From Epiperipatus broadwayi (taxonomy: Eukaryota; Onychophora; Udeonychophora; Euonychophora; Peripatidae), in assembly GCA_028023455.1 (NCBI GenBank), contig JAQFVV010000156.1, forward strand, positions 1,445,236-1,509,235: a stretch of 64,000 nucleotides of DNA. The letters are read 5' to 3'. This document shows, one piece after another, positions 1-12,003 of the stretch (the first letter of the stretch is position 1; each line of letters starts with the position of its first letter). The notes under the pieces are model-generated. The model made no database searches. It was given only the letters and a program-made list of their open reading frames with translations, and was not told the origin of the DNA. A program made the position numbers and the translations under genes.

Positions 1-2055
1 TAGCTCATTTTGCAGCTGACATTCTAAAACATTTCACACATCCATTTATTCTTCTGAGTGACTGCAGCTTATTTAAAAACAACAACAGGAATCTGAGGTA
101 CTCTTATTTTTGTTACAAGGTATTGTAGCAGTGCCACCATGAGTGATGTTTTCTATACTAAGATTAAAATCAGTATTCCAACAAATCAAATAAACAAAGT
201 AAAAGACCAACAATATATGTAGAAAAAATTCTTTCATTTATATTTAACTGTTACAATTTTAATGCATTTTTGATGTTGAGCACCATTATTAAAGGCAATC
301 ATGGTGTTCAGAACTTAAAATGCACTTAAGGTTGTGTTTAATATGTTAAATGTTTTTTTTTTTCTGAATATACCTTTAATATATGTATTACATTCGACTT
401 CCCTAATTTTATTCGATTTCTTATGAAGTTAAAATCACACTTGTTTACAAGTGCTTTAAAATATAAAGATCACCTGCTTACATGACACAACTATTGTGAT
501 TCTACATTACTCTAGATGGATTTTGCTGTAAACAATAGTAGTTTAAGTGATAATTCAGACATGATAAATAAAACAAACATCTAATAATTACAATATTTTT
601 ATTTTGTTGATCATTTTACAAAAATAAACTGAAAAAAAGTAAAAGAACAAATTAAATACAATTGAAAATTTTTGAAGTTTCTGCACATTAGTTTATTTTT
701 ATCATACATATTTTTCTAGATATTTTATGTAGCAAATTTTGTTTAAAAAAAACATCAAAAACAAATGCTTTTTAATTAATTCATATATATATATATTAAA
801 ATAATTGAAACAGTTCTAAATATAAAAATGATTCACAATTTATTCTCCTTCATTGTTCCTCTACGAGGAGCTGTTGGAGAGATTTTCGCCTTGTAGTGAA
901 TTATTTAAGGGTTGTTGTATGTTTTGCATTTAAAATGTATTCCTCTAAATTAAAATTCATTACATTCTGTTCATTTGTGTATATGTTCTTTCATCTAAAG
1001 CAAGTAGAAGTAGGCAACATTTGATCACTTCTGATTGCAGTTTGCCAAAATCTTTATACTCATTTTTCTTCATTATATATATACAATTAACCTAAAGCAA
1101 AAATCATAATATATTTTTAGATAAATATAATATTAAGTTTAAATAGAACCTAAATTATAATTGCTAACAATCATGAATTTTACTTCTTTATCACAGGTTC
1201 TGAAACCCAATCATTAACAAAACTAGCATTTATACTCTTTCTCTAATTTTCTCTCTTTATATGTATACATATATGAGTGTTTGTTAATTTAAAATAAATA
1301 AATATAAATAATTCTATTTAAAGAGATAATCACTTTTGCTATTCTTTCAGGATAAGTCCACCTATTTATACTTAATAAGTTTAAAAAGATGTCACTTCTA
1401 ATTATTGTGCATAATGCATTTTTTTTGCTATGTCAGCTATACTGCACTATACAAGCCTTTCAAAAATATATTTCTTCATCGGCTGCCTGTAATATAAATC
1501 ATGTGACTTGCATGAATTGCTGGCAATGTTCCAAAGCAGCTAAAGAAAATTTTTTTCCCTTAAGTGCATGTATACTAGAAAGCATTTTGTCATTTTTTTC
1601 ATATAATATAGCAGTCATAGTAAAAAATATATTACACAGAATGATTGGAGCAGACATAACTTCAAATTTATTTTAATCTAATTCAAGGTGCATTGGAGGA
1701 ATGAAAATGTTAATGCCCATTAATTATAATAATCTTATTTAATTATATAGTAATATGTTTCTAATTTGACTCATTACTATCTAAACAATAAGTAAACCTA
1801 ATGAGTACTTAAAAGTAGGTAAAATTTCTACTCATAGTTTCTGGCAAATTATTGACCGGATAAAAGATGATGGATTTGCACTACCTCCGCCTATTTATTA
1901 TACTTCTATTTAAAGGCAATTGATTTAAAAATTCAAAAACTTTATAAAGAGATAAAGATTTCTGATATAGTTTTGTATAAGTCATATCTATATAATTAAA
2001 CAAATTACTTGATTTTGGTTTTTAAATTTTACAAAGTTTGAATTTACTGATTGTT
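1..2055. other. AT-rich DNA without recognisable gene
   Basis: The stretch is rich in A/T runs and short TA repeats. Open frames here are short and have the lysine, asparagine, isoleucine, phenylalanine and leucine-rich composition expected from AT-rich non-coding DNA. I see no domain motif, tRNA or clear repeat. Confidence 0.6.
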
Positions 2056-2564
2056 AGATTTGTGATGTGATGACTTCTCCTTAAACGGAGTCAGGAATCT
2101 CTCAACAACTATGCCCAGAGAAACCTGTTAGCCACTTTACCTTCCCTTTCCATTCTCCACCCTAAGTTTTCCCATAATCTGCTCCATCCCATTTTCACAA
2201 CATAATTTTTGTCAACTCTATGGCCTTTATATCTAAATCCCCCTTATCTTTTCCCAAACCCAGCATAAAAACCAATAATCCACTTTCTATATAATCACTT
2301 TGTTCATATTTATTCTTTTATAACTTCATTATTTGTACCTTTTCTGCTTCCAAGCATTTACATTCAATTAACAAATGCCTAATATTTTCCATGCCTTCCT
2401 CATTATTTGTACCTTTTCTGCTTCCAAGCATTTACATTCAATTAACAAATGCCTAATATTTTCCATGCCTTCCTTACACAATTTGCACCCATATTTTTCC
2501 ATTTATATGTACATTCTCTTGTTGCTAAAGATCCCTGTTCGAGCCTTAAACAACAAACTACTTG
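2056..2564 (-). mobile_element. 5'-truncated copy of the CR1/L2-like LINE (3' end only)
   Basis: This segment is closely similar to the 3' end of the large LINE at 24.8-29.6 kb (compare about 24805-25245) and lies in the same minus-strand orientation. It covers the C-terminal part of ORF2, including part of the zinc-finger region, and the 3' untranslated end with its short TCACA-type repeats. Similarity stops near 2564, as expected for 5' truncation during target-primed reverse transcription. The frame is broken. A 74-bp internal tandem duplication (2327-2474) sets this copy apart from the big element. No convincing target-site duplication was found by eye. Confidence 0.85.
2327..2474. repeat. 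74-bp tandem duplication inside the truncated LINE copy
   Basis: Positions 2327-2400 and 2401-2474 are two head-to-tail copies that look identical. The unit lies in the LINE ORF2 C-terminal region and is single-copy in the related elements at 25.1 kb and 13.8 kb. The duplication therefore arose in this copy or its immediate source. The lack of visible divergence suggests it is young, or is an assembly artefact. Confidence 0.9.
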
Positions 2565-3200
2565 ATTAGCAGAATAAAACAATTGACCTCTGGTGGAAAA
2601 CAATGCAATTTAGACTTCTAATAGGAAAAAATGATTTAGTAGAAATGAGCCATAGGAATCAATTTCACTGATACTTAATGTTCTATATTTTGCTTTCTGC
2701 TCTTATTATGGCTTCAAATGCTAGGAAAAAATTGCATAATGAATATAAAGAAGAAATCAGTTAATAGTTTATATTTATTTTGCTTACAAATTATTGGAAA
2801 AAAAATTAAATGTGAATCATATATAGTTCATATAATAATTGTCATTTGTAAATGTTACTATAATATGAACTCATCTCATAACTATAATATTAAATAATTC
2901 TCACACGTTAAAAAAAATGTTTTGTGAAAAAAAAAATGTTCTGCATTGGTATACTGCATAATATATTGTAAATGTTATGATAATGTTATTACATTGCTAT
3001 GTAAATAAAATATGAACTAATTAAAAATATTATTACACTAAATCAATACAGATATTAAGTCAGAACAATGTGTATCACATTTATACCTTAAATTGTGAAT
3101 AATCAGTAATTAAATCATAAACATATACTGAGTGTGTGTACATTATACTTAAAACTTCCATTCTACCACACATTCTTAAAACATATAAAAATATTCATAA
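2565..3200. other. AT-rich DNA, nothing recognised
   Basis: AT-rich sequence with poly-A runs near 2910-2937. No coding or RNA signal was seen. Confidence 0.5.
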
Positions 3201-3201
3201 A

Positions 3202-3256
3202 AGATAAATAATCCCAGGATGCATTTCTGTTGAACCAGAACTCTTCAGATTGCCCA
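3202..3256 (-). ncRNA. Degenerate hammerhead ribozyme relic
   Basis: Read on the minus strand, a CTGAAGA box (3242-3248) is followed by a possible short stem II, a GAAA box (3224-3227) and an ATGCAT palindrome in the stem III position. The flank beyond it contains GATTATTTATCTTTT, which also follows the better hammerhead copies at 33.4, 37.9 and 47.5 kb. That shared flank is why I place it in the same family. Stem I does not pair well, so it is probably dead. Confidence 0.45.
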
Positions 3257-6200
3257 AATTACAATCGTTTACACGTATCATTATTTGTTCAGTATTTAAT
3301 TTAACAATATCAAACTATTGAACTTTGATACAGAAATGACAAATTTCTGCACTCACAACTTTGACAGCAACCATTTAAAACCATTAATAATTATTACATT
3401 CATTAAACTAGAGATTATTCCTAGCCCAAATATAAACATTAAATCTCAGCCATGAAGTAAAATGTTTTAAATTATATATAGAATAACTTAATTTCATCTC
3501 TCTTTTACTATATAAAGAACTTCCATTTGATCACATCTGAAAGAGATAAATGATCTTTCCCCAAGATATATTTCATAATGAACAACACTCGTGAGTTTTC
3601 TTAACTCACAATCTTTTACATGCCATCAGTTGTTCAGTATTTATCAATAACAAATTATTTTGATTTATGGGTTTCAAACTTCCTATATTCATAATGATTA
3701 AATCAACCACTTCAGATAAATACATTAATGATTATTGCAAAGCATTTATTAAAACTAGGGAATATTCCTAATCCAAACACAAACTTTAAATCTCATTACA
3801 AGATTAATTTAAAAAAAAAAAACCATACACATAGAATAATTCAACGACATGCCACCTCTTTTTTTTTTTACAAATAACAATTAAAATGAGGTTTAAAGTT
3901 TATATCTAGGTTAGATATTTAATGAATGATGATAATCATTCATATATTTATCTGAAGTAGTTGGTCTCAACTTTACAAATAAATAAAGTTTAAAATTTGT
4001 AAATCAAAGTGTATTTAATATACATAGGATCTCTTAGTTATAATCTGGGATTCCACAATATGATCCGATAAGCTCTGATTTTTTTTTTTTTCAATTATCC
4101 GATATTACTCACCTGGAATAGTTAGATATATTTATTGACTATTCTTATTTAGAAGGTAAAATAAGGATGGAAAATTGTTTAAATTGTTATCACCTGACAA
4201 TTTGCAGATTGAGTGATACATTCTTCAAAATTGGGTACTTTAACCCGACCTCGGGTTAAAGTACCCAAAATTGTTTCTCCTTGGGGCTTTGTTCAAAGTG
4301 AATTACTTAAAAGCTATTATACTATTTATCCATATAAGTAAAAAATAAAATTGTTTTAAATAACTTAATGCAGAACAAAAAATTATTCCTTTTTCTCTCT
4401 ATACAAATAGAGAATGAAAAAAAAATTACTAATTAGCTAGTCAACTAGCAGTTAGTGAGAATTTGGTTTTCCTTCCCTGTATATATAAATATGTTCGGTG
4501 CTTGATACAGAGTAAACTGAAAAATTTAAAATTGTCAAACCGAGTACCATATTCACGGCTAGTGTTGAAATATTTTTGAAATGTTATGTGAGAGCTGATT
4601 TGAATTATAAATGAACCATATTTTCTTTTTGTTTTCTCCCATCCTCGAACAACATTCCAATAGTATTCAATTAAATCACAAATGGAATTAGTGTAATATT
4701 ATTTTAACAGCAGCTATAAATGTGGTATAAAAGTAATGAAAATCTGTTTGTCAACTTTTGAATACTTGAATGAGTTTACATATTAAATTGGCTGGAATTG
4801 TTTACTATTATATATATATCCAGACACCAAAATGACATAATAAAATACAGAATCATTTCAATTCCTTCAGTAAGAGAAAAAAAAAGAACTTTTTCTCAAT
4901 GGCAAAGTACTTTTATGAATCTGCTTGATCAAGGAATAATACCACTCATAAGCTTTAATATGCTGATTACCACAGCAAATCAAATCCACCCTACAATTAA
5001 TACATAAACAAAATAAACATACGAAAATGTGAAGGTATTTAATTTTTATAAAAGCAAACAAACACATAATTAAAAAGACATACAAATGGGTGTATTTACC
5101 TCCTAGACTTAATAAAAGTGTGCGTTCTAGCTACTGTATCAGTTTAACCATTTGATCAAAAATTGATGTTATTTCAAACAAATTCACAATGTTAAAATAT
5201 ATGTAGTGATAGCTATTTCAAAATCTACACTAATAAGATTTAAGAGTTGAATTATCACCATAAAAGTATTTTTTATAGTCTATCAATTATATAGCAGTAG
5301 TAAGTTGTTTTGTTGCTTCACAAAAATTTACTCATGCAAACACATTGGGTTCAATAAGACAATGAAAAAAAAAAACAAATAAAGTAACAAGCAATTTATT
5401 TATAGCTAAAGTTGCCTTTGCACTAAACAAAAGGGAATTTATTCCTATTGCAATAAACATACACCCCCCACACACACATATAAGGTAATTCTCTATATTT
5501 CTAAACTAGGCCAATCATATTAATTTTATGACTTGAAAAAATACTTTTTTAAAAAAATTATCTATTTTATGAACACATTCACTTGTGTGAGTACAATTAC
5601 AAATCCTCTCTGCCATTTCCTCATGTTGCACACTCTGTCGCTCTACCTTTTGATTGTATTTTTGCATAATTGCATTATTATACTTTTTGCTAATTATTTT
5701 TGTAATGTATTAATTATACATTTTAAAATTAAACAGTATTATAAGTGTATGTATATATTTATTATGTAGATTCTTGTCATACACAATTTTTGGTATTCAT
5801 GGGAAGAAGCGAAACCAAAGGCAGTTGCTTGTTGAATGTGTAGCATGGAAAAAAAGATTATAAGCTTTCATTGCATTATTGATAAATCTTTTAATTTATC
5901 AAATTAACAAAAGCAACAAACAGAATTAGTAAGTCAGGCTATAAATAGTCAAATACAAAATCCAATACAAAGATAATCAAAAATAAAGAAGAAAATCAAA
6001 TACAATTCTCTTAACACACAAATAATTAACTACTCCCTAAAAAACACAGTATTTATTTTATAAAACTTTAAAAGAATTTTTAAAAACTGAGCAAAAGAAC
6101 AAAGACCCATAATGCTTTCTATATGAAAGTGAAAATCAAAATAAAAGATTACTCTCCTATATATATATGTACACAGATATATAAAATATTCATTATAGAA

Positions 6201-7370
6201 TAAATATTGTAATAAAAAAATGTGTATAACAGTGATATATTTATAAAAACTAAAACAAACCACAGAAGTACTGCCAGTTAATCTCTTAACCTTCTTCAAC
6301 TGTAAAGATAATGATTAAAATGGAATTTCATTCCCTATATTTCAAATGCTCAAGCTTAATTTTTTAAATATATATACAAAGATTTATTTAATGTTTCATT
6401 TTGGGTTCCACGTGATGTTAATAGATTGGTAAATAACTCTAAAAATATTATACCTTTTAAACAAAAAAGTAATATTTATCAAATTTTATATAAATGCATG
6501 GCTTCATACATAGGTGTATCTAAATGTAGTCTGAAAAATGTTTAAAAGAGCATCACTTATTATATAAATGCTTGTTTTCTTTCATCATGGAAAAACATGT
6601 AAGTTTATCTTCCATTTTGATCTTGAAAATGCTAAAATTCTTTATGAAAGAAATCATAATAAAAAAAAATTAAGGCTGCAATTTTCATAAGTAGAAATAA
6701 AACATCTATAATCAATTGACAATCTGCTAATGTTAAAATTCGGGTAATCTTGGGATATGACTTGATGTTTACTTTCACTATATTTGAATTTAAATGAGAG
6801 TTGAAGATGATTAAGAGATTAAATGAAAGTAATTCTGTGATTTGTTATAGTTTGTATAAATATATTATCATTATATTCCTTTTTTTATTACAATTATATA
6901 TATACATGCATACACTCACAAAAAGAATACCTTAATTAAATAAAAGCATTTCTCCAGCCATTAAAGTTTATACAAAGTTTTTTTTTTAAATTAAGAAAAT
7001 TTGCATATTTTTTTTGTAAATTACTCTATTGCTTATAATGTTTATTGGCAATGCCACCATATATATGAAAATTGACTAAAAAAACTAATGGAAGTTCGTT
7101 GTTTTTTTTTTAGAATTAAAATAATATTTCGTTTAAAATATGTCTGTAAAAAAAGAAAATAACAATATGGAAATATGTTTATCCAATGATGGATTGTTAT
7201 CAATATTGAATTATCTAAAGAAGGCAAGTAATTCCATAAATCAGAAAAAGTGAATAGCATGTCCAGAAAAAATTGCAATAAATTTAATTAAATATACCTA
7301 CATTTCAAATAGTGAATACACAATGTCATTACAATAATGAACACTATATCAGAACTCAGTAAGTGTTTGA
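3257..7370. other. AT-rich DNA; one palindrome, no gene recognised
   Basis: Long AT-rich stretch. Open frames are all below about 90 codons and have low-complexity composition. The only clear structure is the palindrome at 4231-4268, listed separately. Confidence 0.5.
4231..4268. repeat. Perfect 38-bp palindrome (18-bp arms, 2-base spacer)
   Basis: The arms TTGGGTACTTTAACCCGA and its exact reverse complement are separated by CC. It is GC-richer than the surroundings and could extrude as a cruciform or form an RNA hairpin. It may be the remnant of a small foldback transposon. No second copy was noticed in the window. Confidence 0.85.
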
Positions 7371-7461
7371 TGTCAAGCGTTGGTGGTGAGTGGTCAGCAC
7401 AGCTGCCTTACAAGCAGTTGTCCCGGGTTTGTAGGTTCGCTTCCCGGCCAATGCTTTGACA
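7371..7461 (+). mobile_element. tRNA-derived SINE, tRNA-like head
   Basis: The head is tRNA-like. The 5' segment GCGTTGG pairs with 3' CCAATGC as a 7-bp acceptor-type stem, and the pairing continues outward (TGTCA with TGACA). A D-arm-like hairpin (GTG...CAC) follows. Next is an anticodon-type arm, GCTGC/GCAGT, with a 7-base loop. A box-B-like GGTTCGCTTCC completes the head. The variable region is about 7 nt longer than in a class I tRNA. A diverged inverted copy lies at 33010-33108, which makes a dispersed SINE more likely than a functional tRNA gene. The tail probably runs on to about 7620, but that end is not defined. Confidence 0.65.
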
Positions 7462-7620
7462 CATGAAAAAGTGTTGACATGGCTTAAATAAGGACCTCTT
7501 CATTGTATTGTTGACCCATGTGGTTTAGTGTGAAGTAGAGTAACAAACTTTGGATGGTAAGCTCCTCAGATAGATTCCATGCTGACACTTCTGATACTCA
7601 AACTTCACATGAACTCCTGA

Positions 7621-7842
7621 GCAACAAAGCCATTTGATTCTTTATTTTTAATTACAGTGTTGTTGAAGAAAATTCATGACACCAAACATAAAATTGAATA
7701 TTTTTCAAATGTACCTTTTTTTTAATTGATCAGCATTACACATTAAAATGTAAATAGTATTAGTTTTGTTTTTTAATAAATTTACTATTTTTATATTGAG
7801 AAATATTTATTTTTTATACAGCACAGTATTTATTGTAATATA
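7621..7842. other. AT-rich DNA, nothing recognised
   Basis: Poly-T runs and AT-rich sequence between the SINE and the palindrome at 7.84 kb. Confidence 0.4.
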
Positions 7843-7931
7843 TTCGGAAGTAAATGAATCTTCACACATGCGCTGTTTTAATATAAATTTATATTAAAAC
7901 AGAGTATGTGTGGAGATTGATTTACTTCGAA
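7843..7931. repeat. Near-perfect palindrome, arms about 43 bp, almost no loop
   Basis: The left arm (7843-7886) begins TTCGGAAGTAAATGAATC. The right arm (7887-7931) is its reverse complement with a few mismatches. It is a small foldback (MITE-like) structure with no coding capacity. A transcript would form a long hairpin. Confidence 0.8.
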
Positions 7932-9560
7932 TGCTTTCATAAATATTAAAATATACAGTATCGTGTTTATTTTCTGAATAAATTATATATTTTTTTCATA
8001 AATATTAAAATGTATATCATATTACATTTGTTTTCTGAATAAATTTTATTATTTTCATGTCGTCCCCCCCCCCCCCAAATATACTACATTATTTTAAACA
8101 AACTGACATTTTTATTGGTTGCATTTTCATGTCAACTTTCATTTGAAACTGGTAAAAAAAAAAAAAGGTACAAATAACATCAACTTTATATTGCATTACT
8201 CTTACTTAAAACATCAAAAATGAAAGTTTTTGACAAATAAAAAATACTCAAATACACAAATATATAATTTTAGAAAACGAATTTACTTTTTATATTTGCA
8301 TAAATATATTGAATAGTGTTTTTTTTTTTTAATAACGCTATTTATAATTTTGCCAAAAAAGAATTTAACTGACTACAAACACTTAAAAAAAGTATTCTAA
8401 AACACGTACATTACTTTTTGTTTTAGAACAAATGTATGTGTGTACATAGTACTGTATAAACACAAACATTTAAGTAAATTGTTTTAAAATTCTACGATTA
8501 TTGATATAGGACATTTGAATTTTCTTTTTTTAATATTAGCAGTTGCTTAACTTGAGTTAGGGAAAATAAATATTTCAAAGCTAATTCCACATAAAAATAT
8601 CATTTCTGTCCTTTTGTTTATATATATAAAAAAGGGATTTTTAAAACCAAACTATGAAAAGTATATAGATTATATTTTTCCAATATAACAATGAATAATT
8701 TTTGAGCAAATGAAAAAAAAAAAAATTGAAACTATTAGAATTATTTTATACAAACACACACACACATTGTCAAATATTTGTTTTTATGATTATTAATTGT
8801 GATAGTATATGAAATGAATTCAAAATCATATTTTTACCCAGAATCTTTTTACTTACTAATTTTCCATATTAGCATCAACATATTAACTTTTTTGCTATAG
8901 ACACAAAGAGATATATAAACTAAAATATATAATACATGTACAATTTTTCTTTTTAAAAATCTATAATGTTATATTTAAATAATGCTATATTATATCGATG
9001 TTGATTTAAACATCATATACCAATCAGAACAATATATTTATTTAAATTCCAAACTGCAATAATTTGAATGCTCTTTAATCTTTGAGTAATTATTTCATTT
9101 CTATTTTTAAAAAATATGCTTACTAATTGTTTTTTTTTATTTTATTATCATTTAATTATGCACACATAATTTAACATTTACATAAATCTATCTGGATCAA
9201 AAGTATGACCTATTGTTGTTTGTTCTGTAAAAAGTTTTCTTTTGTCTTTTATATTGATACTTGATTTGTGCAATTGTAATCATATCTCACTCAAATGAAA
9301 ATAGGATTGTTAGTACATTCCACATCATATGCTTAGTCTGCCTTTAGAATTATTTATAAGCTTATTTCAATTAATATATGATTTACATCTAATACCATAT
9401 TTGTCTTTAAAAATTATTAATTATATTTCTTATATTATAAAAGCATTAATGTATATAAATTTATAACTAACTAAACAAGTGATTTTCCAAATACATACTG
9501 AACTATAGAATTCAATACTATCTTAATAATTTTTATTAGTCATTCAATCGATTAAAAGTT
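7932..9560. other. AT-rich DNA with a C homopolymer
   Basis: AT-rich throughout, apart from a run of C at about 8065-8077 and an AC repeat near 8755-8765. No gene seen. Confidence 0.5.
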
Positions 9561-9565
9561 TACCC

Positions 9566-9640
9566 ATTTAATGTTTAATATTACTGTAGTATAATTTTCA
9601 CTACACCACTCTCATGCAAGACAGGAACTAAAGGCAATCC
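9566..9640. repeat. Single-arm copy of the 9.78-10.03 kb foldback element
   Basis: This stretch matches the left arm of the neighbouring foldback element (the CTGTAGTATAATTTTCA segment and onward). The upstream sequence at 9521-9555 also resembles 9733-9767, so the duplicated segment starts before the arm. Confidence 0.6.
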
Positions 9641-9782
9641 CATTTTTTTATTTTAATGAGACAAAAACTAACCTATAAATATCCTATTGTTCAACACATA
9701 AATATAATAAAAGTGAAATAAAAAAGATATTAAATCTTAATAATTTTCATTAGTCATTCATTAAACTAGAGATTATATACTT

Positions 9783-10032
9783 AATGAATATTTCTGTAGT
9801 ATAATTTTCATTACATCACTCTCACACAAAGTAGGAAGTGGTTTCTATCCACTTTTAATAGCTTTAGAGAGGTGTAATCATAAGCATATGACCAATACAT
9901 CTTTTTCAAAAACTTTTGGTCATACATTTATGATTACACCCCTCCACAAAATATTAAAAGCAGATAGAAACCAGTCCCTACTTTTTATGAGAATAATGTA
10001 GTGAAAATTACTCTATAGAAATATTATTCATT
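9783..10032. mobile_element. Foldback/MITE-like element with ~110-bp inverted arms
   Basis: The left arm (about 9783-9894) and right arm (about 9919-10032) are reverse complements with scattered mismatches, separated by about 25 bp. Matching blocks include GTGTAATCATAA with TTATGATTACAC and GGTTTCTATC with GATAGAAACC. It has no coding capacity. It looks like a non-autonomous DNA transposon, though I could not assign a superfamily or define target-site duplications. Confidence 0.75.
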
Positions 10033-11880
10033 GGTAGATATTAAAAGTTATATAAATTAAAGTTAAACAACTTTTTAAATAAAAAAAAGTTATAGCAATC
10101 AATAAATTAATAACAAAACAAAAAAAAAAAACAGCGATTCGATTTAAAAATAACGCAGCCCGAACATTGTATTGTATTGTTTTTGACTGCCAACAACACC
10201 ATCAAGTGGCCAAGCCCGATTACGTTATAATAGTAAGAGCAAACAACATGTGGAAGAATCAAATGACAGAAAAAGTAAAATTTAGAAAATATGGCTTATT
10301 AAAAATACAACTGATATAATGAGTCAATGATCAAATAGTATTCAAATTAATGTTCTGTATAATTTAAATAAGTAAGTAATGTGATGCCCTAACATTAATA
10401 TTAAAATTATTAAAACCATAAATATTGTAAAGTGTTGAAAACTGTTTTGGCGATAGATTGTCTGTTTTGAAAGTTTTTTTATTGCAAAAGAAAAAGTATT
10501 ATATACAATATATCAAATATTTAATTGTAATATGGGAAATAAATGATTTTTATATCAGAATATAATAATTCAAAATTTAATTATAAATATTTATTATATT
10601 ACATTATATACACAAATAATTATTTAAATTATTTATCAAATATAAAACTAGCTTTTATGAATTTTATAATTTATTATCATTCTTTTTCTGGATTTACATT
10701 CATAATGTAAATTTGAATAATTATCAGAATTAAAAATTCCTACATATTTATGTTTATATTAAAAAAAAAAGAGTAATCATAGAAAAGTATTTCATAATTA
10801 TTCTGCCAAATAAAATAATTCATGTTTTCTTATTTTTAATAAAGTCAATCCAGACTGCCCCCCCCTCTCCCAATATATAAAAATCCTAGTTATTGAAATT
10901 GTTTACTATGGACAATACTATTTTAAAAATCCATTTTGATCATATTCTTTTATTTATTAAAAAAATATCAATTGTTAAAAATAATATAATTTGTTTTCCA
11001 AATATTCAGAAAATAAAACAAAGAAATCCATAATTTATTGCTGCAGGCATATTACTATCAATAAGTTTCATGTGAAAAATGATTTGTCGTCATGATTTTA
11101 TATGTCTTGTTATTGGAATGTACATGAAATTTGTTCAAAATATTATAATGCATAATGTTCTTTATCAGATTTAAAGTATTTAATAATTCAAAAAATAAAA
11201 CCAAAATAGGTCTCAAAAATAGCATTGTCTATAGAATTAAATATTGTAGACTTTCATATATTGAGGAAGTTGAAGATTATTAACTGTATATTAAAAAAAA
11301 CCAAGAGAACATCAATTATTTTATTACAATAACAAGAAAAATTATGTACTGATGATTTCACTAAATCTGTGTTCACAGAATGTATAATAACTTTTAATTT
11401 TGATAATTATTTTAGTTTACAGACTAGTAAATTTGGGAAAATGAGAAAAAGAGGATATTTTAATAAAACATGCAAGTTCACAAAAAGTTCAAGCACTGAA
11501 GAGTGATAGACTAAGTCTAATTCATTGACCTTGAGCTCTAGTCTGCTACTTACTACTGCATTAGAACTTCAAATAAGAATTTGATTGTACTTTCAAATTT
11601 ATATTATTATAAATTCAGATTATTATGGGTATTATATAATATGATTTTATTATAAACAGTTAATTTAAATATTTAAGGTACTGCTTGCATGTTTCCATAT
11701 AATATATGATCTACATGGAATGAAGGCATTTTAGGCACATAATAATTTATTACTGAAAATGGCAATATTTGAATTTTGAATTGCTGAAAACATATTATAG
11801 TTCTATCTTTTAGTACTATATTGAATTATAATTTTTTTTATTTGCAATTGTTATAATTTTATAAAGAAACAGACCTCCAG
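10033..11880. other. AT-rich DNA, nothing recognised
   Basis: No open frame, RNA or repeat stands out. There is a C-rich short tract at about 10856-10870. Confidence 0.5.
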
Positions 11881-11881
11881 T

Positions 11882-12003
11882 CATACGCTTTTATGAATTT
11901 ACATGCACTCACCTATGAGCATCAGTTAGAAAAGCATAAGTGTATGTTTATGCTTTTCAAACTGCTCATAGATGAGTGCATGTAAATTCATAAAAGCTTA
12001 TGG
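11882..12003. repeat. Long hairpin, arms about 56 bp with ~8-base loop
   Basis: Positions 11882-11939 and 11948-12003 are reverse complements with few mismatches (for example GAATTTACATGCACTC with GAGTGCATGTAAATTC). The structure could be a foldback transposon remnant or, if transcribed, a precursor-like hairpin. The stem is longer than a typical animal microRNA precursor, and nothing shows expression. Confidence 0.8.

Noticed and set aside
1389-1676. 95-codon plus-strand frame with several cysteines
   Set aside because: No recognisable domain, no regular cysteine spacing, and composition typical of AT-rich noise.
6030-6299. 89-codon minus-strand frame
   Set aside because: Composition is AT-driven low complexity with no motif or splice context.
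11345-11380. Plus-strand CTGATGA
   Set aside because: No GAAA box or pairing stems follow.
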